Of a DNA stretch of 64,000 nucleotides, positions 23,499 through 33,379 are shown piece by piece. Under the pieces are notes generated by a model. That model searched no databases and had not been told where the DNA came from. It saw nothing but the letters and a program-made list of their open reading frames with translations. Within the stretch, counting starts at the first letter, position 1; every line of letters begins with the position of its first letter. The stretch covers positions 3,941,322-4,005,321 of the forward strand of contig NZ_KB235922.1 of the NCBI RefSeq assembly GCF_000332195.1, given 5' to 3'. The DNA is from Pleurocapsa sp. PCC 7319 (GTDB lineage Bacteria; Cyanobacteriota; Cyanobacteriia; Cyanobacteriales; Xenococcaceae). The position numbers were made by a program, and so were the translations under genes.

Positions 23499-25814
23499 AT
23501 GAAGCAAGACCAAATAAAAACAATCGGTGGACGATATAAGCTAATTCAAGAGCTAAACAAAGGTAGATGGAGCAAAACCTACTTGGCCGAAGATTTAGGA
23601 ATGCCCCAAAGATTAAAATGCATAGTTAAACAACTCCAGCTAAGACTTGATGACCCGGTAAATCTAGCCCAGATCAAAGCTTTATGGGTTCAACAAGCCA
23701 CAGTTTGGCAGATGAGAGTAATCAATAATCAAATTACACAACTTTTAGCTTGTTTCGAGGAAAATAACCGCTTTTATCTGATTCAAAAATACATTGAGGG
23801 AGAAACATTAGCTACAAGACTACAAAAAACTCCCCAGATTAGCGAAACCCAAACCATAAGCTGGCTCAAAGAGATTTTGTCAATTCTCGTCTCCATTCAT
23901 CAACAGGGAATTGTACATGGCAACTTGAAACCCTCTAATTTTGCCATCTCTCTACCAGATCATCGAATTGTTTTGATTGATTTTGGTCTAATTCACAATC
24001 TTGTCGAACGTCTAATTATTCAAAAGAAAACAACCAAACTAATTACCGAAGAAAATAGTTATTATCCACAAAATTTAGTCAATGGGAGACAACAACAAGC
24101 TTATCAGGCTGATTTTTATGCTGTCGGAATTATGGCAATTCAGATGCTCGCAGGCATAGATCCAGCCAAATTAATGTCTCCCCCTGTGGTCAAAGCTATC
24201 TTCAAACAAGAAAACTGCAAGCTCTCTCGCAAATTAGTCAACATAATTGAGCGCATGATCACTCTGGATGCTCCCAATTGTTACACTTCGGCAGAGGAAA
24301 TTATTACCGATCTCAATCAAATTAACTCCCCAACGAAAAATATTGAGTCAAAAAACAGCAAATTGATTGCTACTACCTCAATTATTTCCTCAGAGTTACA
24401 ATCCAAAATTAAAACCGCATTTAATAGAATTTATCAACAACCTAAATACTTCGTAGCGGTAGTTATTGCTATCCTAGCCTTGGGTGGCATGGGTGAACTA
24501 TTATTTCCTACTATAAGACCTTTTTACCATATCTGGCAGGGAAAAAAACAGTTATCAGAAGACCCCAAAACTGCCCTTAAAAGTTTTCAAGAAGCGATTA
24601 AAATTAATTCTCAATCAACTTCGGCTTGGAAAAATCGAGGAGATGCTTTATTTTATTTAGAACGTTATCGAGCTGCGATCGCCGCTTACGACAAAGCATT
24701 ACAGATTAGCCCTAACAATTCCCAAGTATGGGCCGGCAGAGGTGAAGCCTTGTATCGGTTGGAACGTTTTGAAGCAGCAGTTACGGCTTACGATAAAGCA
24801 TTGCAGTTAAGTCCTAAAGATGTGGCAGTTTTGAATCGAAAAGGAAGGGCTTTATATAAACTAGAACGTTATCCAGATGCTCTGGCAGCTCAAGAGCAGG
24901 CACTGAGATTAAAACCTGATTACGTTAATGCGATGAAAGATCGTGGCGTTGCTTTACTAGGCATGGGTAAACACGAAGAGGCAATGGTCGCTTTTAACAA
25001 TGCTCAGGCTTTTGATCCTCTTAACCCAGAACTCTGGCAAAATAGAGCCTTGGCACTGCAATATATTAATCAGCCTCAAGAGGCAATGCGACTTTATCAA
25101 GAGGCGGTCGAAGCCTACGATAAGCAAGTTCGAGAAAACCCCAAAAATATCACCGCTATTCTCGATAAAGCCAATGTGCTGGGTAAATTACAGCAGCATC
25201 AACAAGCACTTTTAGCCTATGAACAGGCTTTGACTGTTAACCCAGATTCCCATTTAGCTTTATTAGGTAAAGGCAACACACTATTTGCTTTACGTAAATA
25301 TGAGGAAGCTTTGGCAGCATTTGATCGAGCATTAAAACTACAGCCCAAATCTTACCTAACTTGGCATAATCGTGGGTCACTTTTACAAGATGGTCTTAGA
25401 AATTTACCAGAGGCGATCGCCTCTTACGAACGCTCTACAGAAATTAATCCCAGCTTCTATCATGCCTGGCGCGATCGCGGAGTAGCTTTAAGCCAAATTC
25501 AACAGCATCAAGAGGCACTCAATTCATTCAAAAAAGCCTTAAATATCCAACCCAATGATTATAAATCTTGGGTTGCTCGTGGCATCACTCTGTCATCATT
25601 AGACCGCAACGACGAAGCGATCGCCTCTTTTGATCGAGCAGTAGAAATCCAACCCCACGACCCATTTGTCTTAATGAATCGCGCTGCTGCCTTAGAAAAA
25701 AGTCAAAGGTATACAGAAGCTTGTGATGTTTATCGACAGCTAAAACAAATTAATCCTCAATTTTCACCAGCGATTCGAGCCATGAACAACATAGGCTGTG
25801 TATCAACTGAATAA
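23499..25814 (+). CDS. Pseudokinase-TM-TPR protein
   Basis: 771 residues: one kinase-like domain (about 7-275), a membrane helix at about 317-336, then about eleven TPR units to the C-terminus. Lys44 (CIVKQL) and DFG (161-163) are present, but the catalytic HRD is HGN (140-142). The glycine loop is poor (LNKGRWSKTYLA). The juxtamembrane motif FPTIRPFYHIWQGKK is nearly the same as FPTV-type RPFYYWYQGKQ in the 1045-residue protein, so the two share ancestry. Phosphotransfer looks unlikely; nucleotide binding remains possible. Confidence 0.88.
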   Translation: MKQDQIKTIGGRYKLIQELNKGRWSKTYLAEDLGMPQRLKCIVKQLQLRLDDPVNLAQIKALWVQQATVWQMRVINNQITQLLACFEENNRFYLIQKYIEGETLATRLQKTPQISETQTISWLKEILSILVSIHQQGIVHGNLKPSNFAISLPDHRIVLIDFGLIHNLVERLIIQKKTTKLITEENSYYPQNLVNGRQQQAYQADFYAVGIMAIQMLAGIDPAKLMSPPVVKAIFKQENCKLSRKLVNIIERMITLDAPNCYTSAEEIITDLNQINSPTKNIESKNSKLIATTSIISSELQSKIKTAFNRIYQQPKYFVAVVIAILALGGMGELLFPTIRPFYHIWQGKKQLSEDPKTALKSFQEAIKINSQSTSAWKNRGDALFYLERYRAAIAAYDKALQISPNNSQVWAGRGEALYRLERFEAAVTAYDKALQLSPKDVAVLNRKGRALYKLERYPDALAAQEQALRLKPDYVNAMKDRGVALLGMGKHEEAMVAFNNAQAFDPLNPELWQNRALALQYINQPQEAMRLYQEAVEAYDKQVRENPKNITAILDKANVLGKLQQHQQALLAYEQALTVNPDSHLALLGKGNTLFALRKYEEALAAFDRALKLQPKSYLTWHNRGSLLQDGLRNLPEAIASYERSTEINPSFYHAWRDRGVALSQIQQHQEALNSFKKALNIQPNDYKSWVARGITLSSLDRNDEAIASFDRAVEIQPHDPFVLMNRAAALEKSQRYTEACDVYRQLKQINPQFSPAIRAMNNIGCVSTE

Positions 25815-25836
25815 CATCGATACTATGAGCCGATAC

Positions 25837-25872
25837 AAAAAAATCAGACAAAGCTTAAAACCTCGTCTGATT
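25837..25872 (-). terminator. Terminator of the porin cluster
   Basis: Read on the minus strand, AATCAGAC, a 15-base loop, GTCTGATT and a U run (A7 at 25837-25843 on the plus strand). It lies 50 bases beyond the stop of the last porin gene. Confidence 0.7.
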
Positions 25873-25875
25873 AAA

Positions 25876-25910
25876 AGCTATTAGCTATTAGCTATTAGCT
25901 GATAACTTTT
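25876..25910. repeat. Heptanucleotide tandem repeat (AGCTATT family)
   Basis: AGCTATT three times, then AGCTGAT and a degenerate AACTTTT. Same repeat family as 10127-10158. It lies between convergent genes, next to the porin terminator. Confidence 0.75.
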
Positions 25911-25922
25911 ATTGATCAACTT

Positions 25923-28136
25923 TTAAAAACGGAAAGTAGTCCGAATAGTTCCGACATAAAGAGTGTCGTTATCCGCAATATGACCTGGATTAGTCACAAA
26001 GAAAAATCCTGGAGTAATTGATATATGATCGTTAACTGTATAGCGATAGAAAAACTCAAAATGCAAGGAAGTGGCTTCATCTTCTTGACCTAAACTAGTA
26101 GGCAAAACATCTGCATCAACTAAATCATCAGCCACTTGACCGATATTTTCATCAGTTCTTGGTAAACCTCGGGCATCAACCTCTTGTAAGATTGTCCCTA
26201 CAGTATCTAAGTTAGGGTTGTTATCAGTAACGACAGTCTCAGACTCATTATTTATCACCTGCTCAAAAAATGGTACAGAATTCCCTCTGGTTTCTGGTCC
26301 TGCGTTCACTAATTTGGGAGGCATCCCAAATATAAAACCGAATAGATCCCCTTCTCTACCAAAAGGCTCGTTAAAACCGAAAGAAAGTGAGAAAGTTGCC
26401 GACTCAGCAAAAGGCTCTTCCCCAGCAGAATCACCAATCCCATTAATATTAGGATTCCCTACGGCAAACTCATCATCAAAATCAGGAAGTGCATTGATAA
26501 AGTCAGTAAAAGTATAACCACCCCAAGCGGCTAAATTTATTTTTTCCGTAGCATTCCACTGAAAACTACCTCCCACTGCATTAATTTGTGCAGGTTGATC
26601 GCCCAAGAAAAATCTACAGCAGGGAGCAAAAGTTGGATCGTTTTGAGCGGCTAATGAGGAAGGAACCCTGGCATTAGACCATAATCCTCCTGTTTCTGCA
26701 TTGACACTACCTGTAAAAGTACCTAAAGTACCATCACTTGAGTATGCATTAACATAATTGATTCCTGTAACTATACTGTCGGTCGGTTGAACTAGAAGTT
26801 GTACGCCCAAAGCACTATGGTCTGCGCCAAAGAAGCCTCCCTCGGTATCTCCACTATCTCTGGTGCCATAAGCAGCTTGAAATCTTATCGGGTCGGCAAT
26901 TTTCCAATCAAAACCGACCCCAGCATCCATAGCACCACCGATACGTAAAATCGGATTAACCTGTCCAAAACGAGAGACAGAACCCCGACCAATATCAAAA
27001 AACGGTGTATTAGAGGTAAGAACATTACTGAGGGCAAAACCATATGCCGCGCCATAAAAAACTACTTTGTCATTAAATGCGGGAAAACGATACTCTAAGA
27101 TATCAATAAATACCTCGTCATCTAAATCCGCTTGATAGCCCAAACGAGCCATATAGGTGTTTAAAGATTCAGCGTTGGTAAAACCACCATCATCAAAATT
27201 ACCAGTGGTTAAAAACATCCGTAGCCTGTCTTGACCTGTGAAGGAACTTTGTAAGCCTAATCTAGCAGTATAGGTGAAAACTGTTTCCGTATCTGGATCA
27301 TTGCGGTTTACACAATCTGCACCATCTGAAGCTTCAGTATCTGTCAAATCTTCGATAATTGTACATCCCCCTGGAGGATCGCCTCCAAAGGCATCGGCGA
27401 GAGCAAAGATCACTTCTCCATTTAAAATGGTTGTCGTCGAAAACTGATGATCTTCTAACCACGATATACGACCGTCTAAATTATCAACTCGTCCGGCGAT
27501 CGCTTGTAGCTCTGTCTCAAATTCTTGAGTTAGGCGATTAATTGTCTGTAAATCTTCTTGACTGACAGTTTCTTGGCTGGCAATTAAACGTTCAATTTGT
27601 TCTAAACAAGAGTTTAATCCGGCAGCAAATTCATAACGAGTAAGGGACTGGTTTCCGCGAAAAGTTTGATCGGGATAACCACTAATGCAGCCATATCTAT
27701 TCACCAAAGAACGTAATGCCTCGTAAGCCCAATCGTTTGGTGCAACGTCCCGCATCTGGGAAACATTAGTAGTCTGCACTAAATAAGTCTCAGGTATGAT
27801 TGTCTCTTCCCCCAGGGAGCCTGCATTAGACTGATAATCAGTTAACACCGGGGAAGTTGGATTATCCGAGGTACTGACTGCCTCTGAATTTGTAGTTGGT
27901 AATAGCCGATTAAAACTGGTTTTTGATGCCAACTCCAAGTTACTAAATTTATCAAAGTTAGAGTCTGATAAATTGAGACTTGGATACCAGTTGTAATGAG
28001 GGTTTTTATTTTCTACACTTGTCTTAGCATCGAGCCAATTAAACTGATGCTTATAAGACTCTGCTTTAGCTACAGAAGTTAATAATAAAAATATAGATAT
28101 TCCCGACAACCCAGATACTATAAGCTTAGTATTCAT
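25923..28136 (-). CDS. SLH-OprB outer membrane porin, copy 1
   Basis: 737 residues. Signal peptide with cleavage after AKA near residue 25. An SLH domain at about 125-185 (DVAPNDWAYEALRSLVNRYG) binds peptidoglycan or its attached polysaccharide. A coiled coil of about 45 residues (INRLTQEFETELQAIAGRVD) follows, then an OprB-type beta barrel ending in the outer-membrane signature TIRTTFRF. This is the SomA/slr1841 type of cyanobacterial porin, often annotated as iron-uptake porin; the substrate cannot be told from sequence. GGAGTG ribosome binding site. First of three tandem paralogues in window order, last in transcription direction. Confidence 0.95.
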   Translation of the reverse strand: MNTKLIVSGLSGISIFLLLTSVAKAESYKHQFNWLDAKTSVENKNPHYNWYPSLNLSDSNFDKFSNLELASKTSFNRLLPTTNSEAVSTSDNPTSPVLTDYQSNAGSLGEETIIPETYLVQTTNVSQMRDVAPNDWAYEALRSLVNRYGCISGYPDQTFRGNQSLTRYEFAAGLNSCLEQIERLIASQETVSQEDLQTINRLTQEFETELQAIAGRVDNLDGRISWLEDHQFSTTTILNGEVIFALADAFGGDPPGGCTIIEDLTDTEASDGADCVNRNDPDTETVFTYTARLGLQSSFTGQDRLRMFLTTGNFDDGGFTNAESLNTYMARLGYQADLDDEVFIDILEYRFPAFNDKVVFYGAAYGFALSNVLTSNTPFFDIGRGSVSRFGQVNPILRIGGAMDAGVGFDWKIADPIRFQAAYGTRDSGDTEGGFFGADHSALGVQLLVQPTDSIVTGINYVNAYSSDGTLGTFTGSVNAETGGLWSNARVPSSLAAQNDPTFAPCCRFFLGDQPAQINAVGGSFQWNATEKINLAAWGGYTFTDFINALPDFDDEFAVGNPNINGIGDSAGEEPFAESATFSLSFGFNEPFGREGDLFGFIFGMPPKLVNAGPETRGNSVPFFEQVINNESETVVTDNNPNLDTVGTILQEVDARGLPRTDENIGQVADDLVDADVLPTSLGQEDEATSLHFEFFYRYTVNDHISITPGFFFVTNPGHIADNDTLYVGTIRTTFRF

Positions 28137-28459
28137 TTACACTCCTATTCCACCTTAAATAGTTAAAAACACCTAAAAACCATTAATGTTTGGTTATTTA
28201 GATTAATGATTTCTAGTAGTTTCTAGACTTCTACAAAAGAAGTATTAAATAGCTAAGTTAGCCCAAGTTAGGTCCCTTATTACCATTTGTAATGAAAGTT
28301 ATTTAAGCAAGAGTTTTTGTAACTATCTATTACAGGTTGAATTTCTACCACCTTTGATTCTTAACGATTACTTACAATCTTCTCCTAACTGCAAAAATTC
28401 ATAATCTAGTGAAATGCCAATGACTTTATTCATTCGCATCTCAGGTTAACTACTAACCT
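28137..28459. other. Porin upstream region, duplicated
   Basis: 323 bases upstream of porin copy 1. It closely matches 30658-30988 upstream of porin copy 2, including the ribosome binding site and an AT-rich tract, so the duplication unit included the regulatory region and each porin probably has its own promoter. No other gene is seen. Confidence 0.7.
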
Positions 28460-30657
28460 TTAAAAACGGAAAGTAGTCCGAATAGTTCCGACATAAAGAG
28501 TATCATTATCCTCAATATGACCTGGATTAGTCACGAAGAAAAACCCAGGAGTAATTGATATGTGATCGTTAACTGTATAGCGATAGAAAAATTCAAAGTG
28601 CAATGAAGTTGCTTCATCTTCTCGTCCGAACTGTTCAGCAGTTCCTTCGGGTCGAAGATTGCCATTATTAGGATCTCCTACATCTGGGTCTTCTGTTAAA
28701 AAAGCTCTAGGATCGTTATCGGTAACGGAAACCGCATCTTCATTGTTAATTACCTGCTCAGAAAAAGGTACAGACTGACCTGCGGTTGTTGGTCCAGCAT
28801 CAACTAATTTAGGTGGCATACCAAAAATAAATCCAAACAAATCACCTTCACGGTTAAAGGGATCGGAAAAACCTAAGGAAAATTGGTAAGATAGCGTATT
28901 CGCATAAGGCTTTTCTCCGGCCACAGCTGGATTACCAACGAGTGGATTTCCATCTCCTCCAAAATCAGGAATTTCATTCAGAAAGTTGGAGAAAGTGTAA
29001 GCTGCTGAAGCACCAAAATTTAAGTTTTCTCGTAAATTCCATTGAAAAGTTCCTCCCACAGCATTAATTTGTGCGGGTAGATCGCCAATATCCACTCCCT
29101 CGCCCCAAAAAGCATTTAAATCACTATCAGGAAGTCTTCCCCCAGACCATAAACCATTGGTTTCGGCATTAACACTACCAGTAAAAGTTCCTAAGCTACC
29201 ATCTTTAGAGTAAGCATTGACATAGGTTAATCCTGTAACGATATCTTCTGTAGGCTGGAGCAATAATTGCACTCCCAAAGCACTATGATCGGCAGCAAAA
29301 AACCCTTGATCAGGATTGGCAGTATCTCTTGTACCATAGGCAAATTGTAAGCGCACAGGGTCGGCAATTAACCAATCAAATCCCACTCCCGCATCCATAG
29401 CTCCACCTATTCTAAAAATAGGATTGAGTTGTCCAAAGCGGGATACTGCCCCCCGTCCAATGTCAAAGTAGGGGGAATTGGAGGTTAAAACATTACTTAA
29501 AGCAAAACCAAAAGTTGACCCGTAGAATGCCACTCGGTCATTAAAAGCAGGAATACGATATTCCAAAATGTCTAATATAACTTGATTTTCTAGTCCTGCT
29601 TGATAACTTAAGCGAGGTGCATAGGTATTAAATGATTCGGTGCATAGGTATTAAATGATTCAGGATTGGTAAACCCACCATTATCGAAGTTACCAGTGGT
29701 TAAAAACATTCGCAAACGGTCTTGACCTGTAAATGAACTTTGTAGTCCCAAACGTGCCAAGTAAGCAAAAACCGTCTCAGTTTCAGGATCTTCAGCGGTG
29801 GATATGGCGTTTCCATCTTCTCGAATGCCACAGTTAACTAAATTATTAGTGCGACCATTTTGCAAATTAAGGTCTAAAATGGAGCATCCCCCAGGAGGTC
29901 CGCCACCAAAAGCATCAGCCAGAGCAAAGATAACTTCTCCATTTAAAATGGTGGTCGTGGAAAATTGATGGTCTTCTAGCCATGTTATGCGACCATCTAA
30001 ATTATCAACTCGTCCGGCGATCGCTTGCAGTTCAGTTTTAAATTCTTGAGTTAGGCGATTAATCGTTGGTAAATCTTCTTGACTGATAGTTTCTTGTTCA
30101 GCGATTGAACGTTCAATTTGTTCTAAACAAGAGTTTAAACCTGCGGCAAATTCATAACGACTAAGGGTCTGGTTGCCGCGAAACGTTTGCTCGGGAAAAC
30201 CACTGATACAGCCATATCTATCTACCAGGGAGCGTAATGCTTCGTATGCCCAGTCATTTGGTGCAACATCTTGCATTCGAGACACATTAGTAGTCTGAAC
30301 CAGATGAGTCTCAGGTATGATTGTTTCTATTCCTAGAGAGTTAGCATTTGTCTGATAATCTTTTAATACTGGAACATTTGGAGTATCTGAGGAAGTGATT
30401 GGTCCTGGATTTTTTGCTGGCAAGGGCAAACTCCAACTAGTTTTTGCTGCCAACCCAAAATTACGAAATCTATCAAAGTTGAAGTTGGATAAATGGAGGT
30501 TTTGATGCCAGTTATAACGAGGATTTTTATCTTCTATGCTTGCCTTGGCATCAAGCCAATTAAACTGATGCTTATAGGTCTCTGCGTTAGCTACAGATGA
30601 TAATAACAAAAATATAGGTATTCCAGATAACCCAGATAGTATATGTTTAGTCTTCAT
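28460..30657 (-). pseudogene. SLH-OprB porin copy 2, split by a 23-bp tandem duplication
   Basis: The 5' part (29608-30657, 349 codons) carries the signal peptide, SLH domain, coiled coil and first barrel strands, and runs into a false end (YAPNHLIPMHLA). The 3' part (28460-29566) continues the same barrel to TIRTTFRF in another frame. The break coincides with two adjacent identical 23-base copies at 29616-29638 and 29639-29661. Removing one copy restores one open frame, reading NPESFNTYAPRLSYQAG at the join and aligning with copies 1 and 3. No other defect is seen, so the loss is recent or reversible. A sequencing or assembly error is less likely for an exact 23-base repeat but not excluded. 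Confidence 0.92.
29616..29661. repeat. 23-bp perfect tandem duplication in porin gene
   Basis: Two identical, directly adjacent 23-base units starting GGTGCATAGG. Since 23 is not a multiple of 3, one copy leaves the gene in frame and two copies break it. The other two porin genes have a single copy of the corresponding sequence. Confidence 0.95.
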
Positions 30658-30988
30658 TCACACTCCTATTCCACTTTAAATAGTTAAAAACACCTAAAAA
30701 CCATTAATGTTTGATTGTTTAGATTAATGATTTCTAGTAGTTTTTAGACTTCTACAAAAGAAGCGTTAAATAGCTAAGTTAGACCAATTCAGGTCCCTTA
30801 TTACCATTTGTAATGAAAGTTATTTAAGCAAAAGTTTTTGTAACTATCTATTATGAGCTTAATCTCTACTATCTTTGATTCTTAACAGTTACCTATAATC
30901 TTCTCCTAACAGCAATAATTCACGGTCTAGTGAAATCCAAGGACTTTATTCATTCGCATCTCAGGTTAATTACTAACCTTACTAACCT
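30658..30988. other. Porin upstream region, duplicated
   Basis: 331 bases upstream of porin copy 2, nearly identical over most of its length to 28137-28459. It marks a recent tandem duplication. No gene is seen. Confidence 0.7.
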
Positions 30989-33145
30989 TTAAAAACGGAA
31001 AGTAGTCCGAATTGTTCCGACATAAAGAGTATCATTATCCTCAATATGACCTGGATTAGTTACGAAGAAAAACCCTGGAGTAATTGATATGTGATCGTTA
31101 ACTGTATAGCGATAGAAAAATTCAAAGTGCAAAGAAGTGGCTTCATCTTCTCGTCCAAATTGTTCCGAGCTTCCTGGTGGTCTGGGACTACCATCACTTC
31201 CCGTGCGCGGATCGGAACGAGGATCGTTATCAGTAACAACCTCCTCTTCCTCGTTATTTATCACCTGTTCAAAAAAAGGCACGTCTTGACCTCGTGTTAT
31301 TGGTCCCGCATCAACTAACTTAGGCGGCATTCCAAAAAGGAAAGCGAATAAATCTCCTTCACGACCAAAAGGATCGCTATAACCGAGGGAAAAAAGATAA
31401 GTTAGGGTATTGCCAAAGGGTTCTTGTCCGGCTACTCCTTGGGTATCTCCTGCAAATTCAGGAATTTCCCTAAGGAAGTCAGTAAAAGTATAAGCTGCCC
31501 AACTACCAAAGGTTAGGTTATCTACTATACGCCATTGCAAGCTTCCACCAATGGCATTAGTTTGAGCAGGAAAATCTCCCAGTTCTAAACCAAAGCCAGG
31601 GTTAGCGGAGGGTTCTCCCTGTGCATTTGGTTGATCTGGAAGCCTTCCTCCAGACCATAAACCTGTAGTTTCAGCATTGACACTACCTGTGAAAGTGCCT
31701 AGAATTCCATCGCTATTATAGGAATTAATATAGTTTATTCCCGCCACAATATTTTCAGTAGGTTGCACTAAGAACTGCACCCCTAAAGCACTGTGGTCTG
31801 AACCGAAAAATCCTTGCTCTGAGTTGCCACTATTTCTGGTTCCATAAGCAAACTGTAAGCGTACTGGATCGGTAATTAACCAATCAAAACCGACTCCAGC
31901 ATCCATTGCTCCACCAATCCTAAAAATAGGATTTAGTTGCCCAAAACGGGAAACTGCTCCTCGCCCAATATCAAAGTAAGGAGAATTGGCAGTCAGAACA
32001 TTACTCAAGGCAAATCCAAAGGTAGAAGCGTAAAAAACAACCTTGTCATCAAAAGCAGGAAAGCGATATTCCAAAATATCTAACACTACTTGATTTTCTA
32101 AACCTGCCTGATATCCCAAACGAGCCATATAGGTGTTCAAGGATTGGATATTGGTAAAACCACCATCATCAAAGTTACCTGTGGTTAAAAACATTCGCAG
32201 GCGGTCTTGACCTGTAAAAGAACTTTGCAATCCCAAGCGAGCTAAGTAAGCAAATACTGTATTGGTTTCCGGATCTCGTGGGTCTGAACAGTCAACTACG
32301 TCTTGACTGAAAACATTTTCTGATGATTCCTCTGAGATGAATGTACATCCTCCAGGAGGTCCGCCACCAAAGGAATCAGCTAGAGCAAAGACAACTTCTC
32401 CATTAAAAATGGTGGTTGTGGAAAATTGATTATCTTCCAGCCATCCTAAACGACTGTCTAGATTATCAACTCGTCCGGCGATCGCTTGCAATTCTGTCTC
32501 AAATTCTTGAGTTAGTCTATTAATTGTTTGTAAATCTTCTTGACTGACAGTTTCTTGGCTGGCGATTAAACGTTCAATTTGTTGTAAACAAGAGTTTAAT
32601 CCGGCGGCAAATTGATAACGACTAAGGGACTGGTTCCCGCGAAAAGTTTGATCGGGAAAACCGCTAATACAGCTATATCTGTTTACCAAGGAGCGTAATG
32701 CCTCGTATGCCCAATCATTTGGCGCAACGTCTCGCATTTGAGACACATTAGTAGTCTGAACTAAATAAGTTTCAGGGATGATTGTCTCTTCGCCTAAAGA
32801 GCCAGCATGAGGTTGGTAATCATTTAAAACTGGTGAAGTTAGATGATCCGAAGGATTTATTGCACCTGAAGTTTTGGTTGCCAAGGGCGAACTAAAACTG
32901 GTTTTCGATGCTAACTCAAAGTTCTCAAATTTATCAAAATGAAAGTCTGATAAATCGCTGCTTTGTTGCCAGTTAGAATGAGAATTCTGATTTTCGGCGA
33001 TTGAGCTAGACCCATCACTAAAGGCAATCTCCTTGGAATCGAGCCAATGAAAATGATGCCCATTGAACTCTGCTTGAGCTATAGAGGTCGATAGGAAAAA
33101 TATAGATAGACCAGAAAACCCAGATAATATCAGCTTAGCTTTCAT
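30989..33145 (-). CDS. SLH-OprB outer membrane porin, copy 3
   Basis: 718 residues with the same order as copy 1: signal peptide, N-terminal variable segment, SLH domain (DVAPNDWAYEALRSLVNRY), coiled coil, OprB barrel and TIRTTFRF end. It differs most from its neighbours in the region before the SLH domain and in barrel loops rich in Asn, Asp and Gly. Its upstream region (33146-33379) is more diverged than those of copies 1 and 2, suggesting copies 1 and 2 split most recently. Transcribed first in the array direction. Confidence 0.95.
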   Translation of the reverse strand: MKAKLILSGFSGLSIFFLSTSIAQAEFNGHHFHWLDSKEIAFSDGSSSIAENQNSHSNWQQSSDLSDFHFDKFENFELASKTSFSSPLATKTSGAINPSDHLTSPVLNDYQPHAGSLGEETIIPETYLVQTTNVSQMRDVAPNDWAYEALRSLVNRYSCISGFPDQTFRGNQSLSRYQFAAGLNSCLQQIERLIASQETVSQEDLQTINRLTQEFETELQAIAGRVDNLDSRLGWLEDNQFSTTTIFNGEVVFALADSFGGGPPGGCTFISEESSENVFSQDVVDCSDPRDPETNTVFAYLARLGLQSSFTGQDRLRMFLTTGNFDDGGFTNIQSLNTYMARLGYQAGLENQVVLDILEYRFPAFDDKVVFYASTFGFALSNVLTANSPYFDIGRGAVSRFGQLNPIFRIGGAMDAGVGFDWLITDPVRLQFAYGTRNSGNSEQGFFGSDHSALGVQFLVQPTENIVAGINYINSYNSDGILGTFTGSVNAETTGLWSGGRLPDQPNAQGEPSANPGFGLELGDFPAQTNAIGGSLQWRIVDNLTFGSWAAYTFTDFLREIPEFAGDTQGVAGQEPFGNTLTYLFSLGYSDPFGREGDLFAFLFGMPPKLVDAGPITRGQDVPFFEQVINNEEEEVVTDNDPRSDPRTGSDGSPRPPGSSEQFGREDEATSLHFEFFYRYTVNDHISITPGFFFVTNPGHIEDNDTLYVGTIRTTFRF

Positions 33146-33379
33146 TCACACTCCCACACCAAAGTTAGTAAGTTTTAAAAAAGCTAAAAACAAATTTAAT
33201 TTGATTAATCAAAAATTCATTTAAGAGAATAAATAATGATTTTTAGCTTTTTTCCGTATGAGTGTATTAAATAGTTAATCTGGGTTCTGTATTACCGCTT
33301 GTAATAAAAATTATTTAAGATAAATTACTTGTAACTATCTCTTAAAAGCTTACAATCTAGTACTTTCACTTTTCAACAA

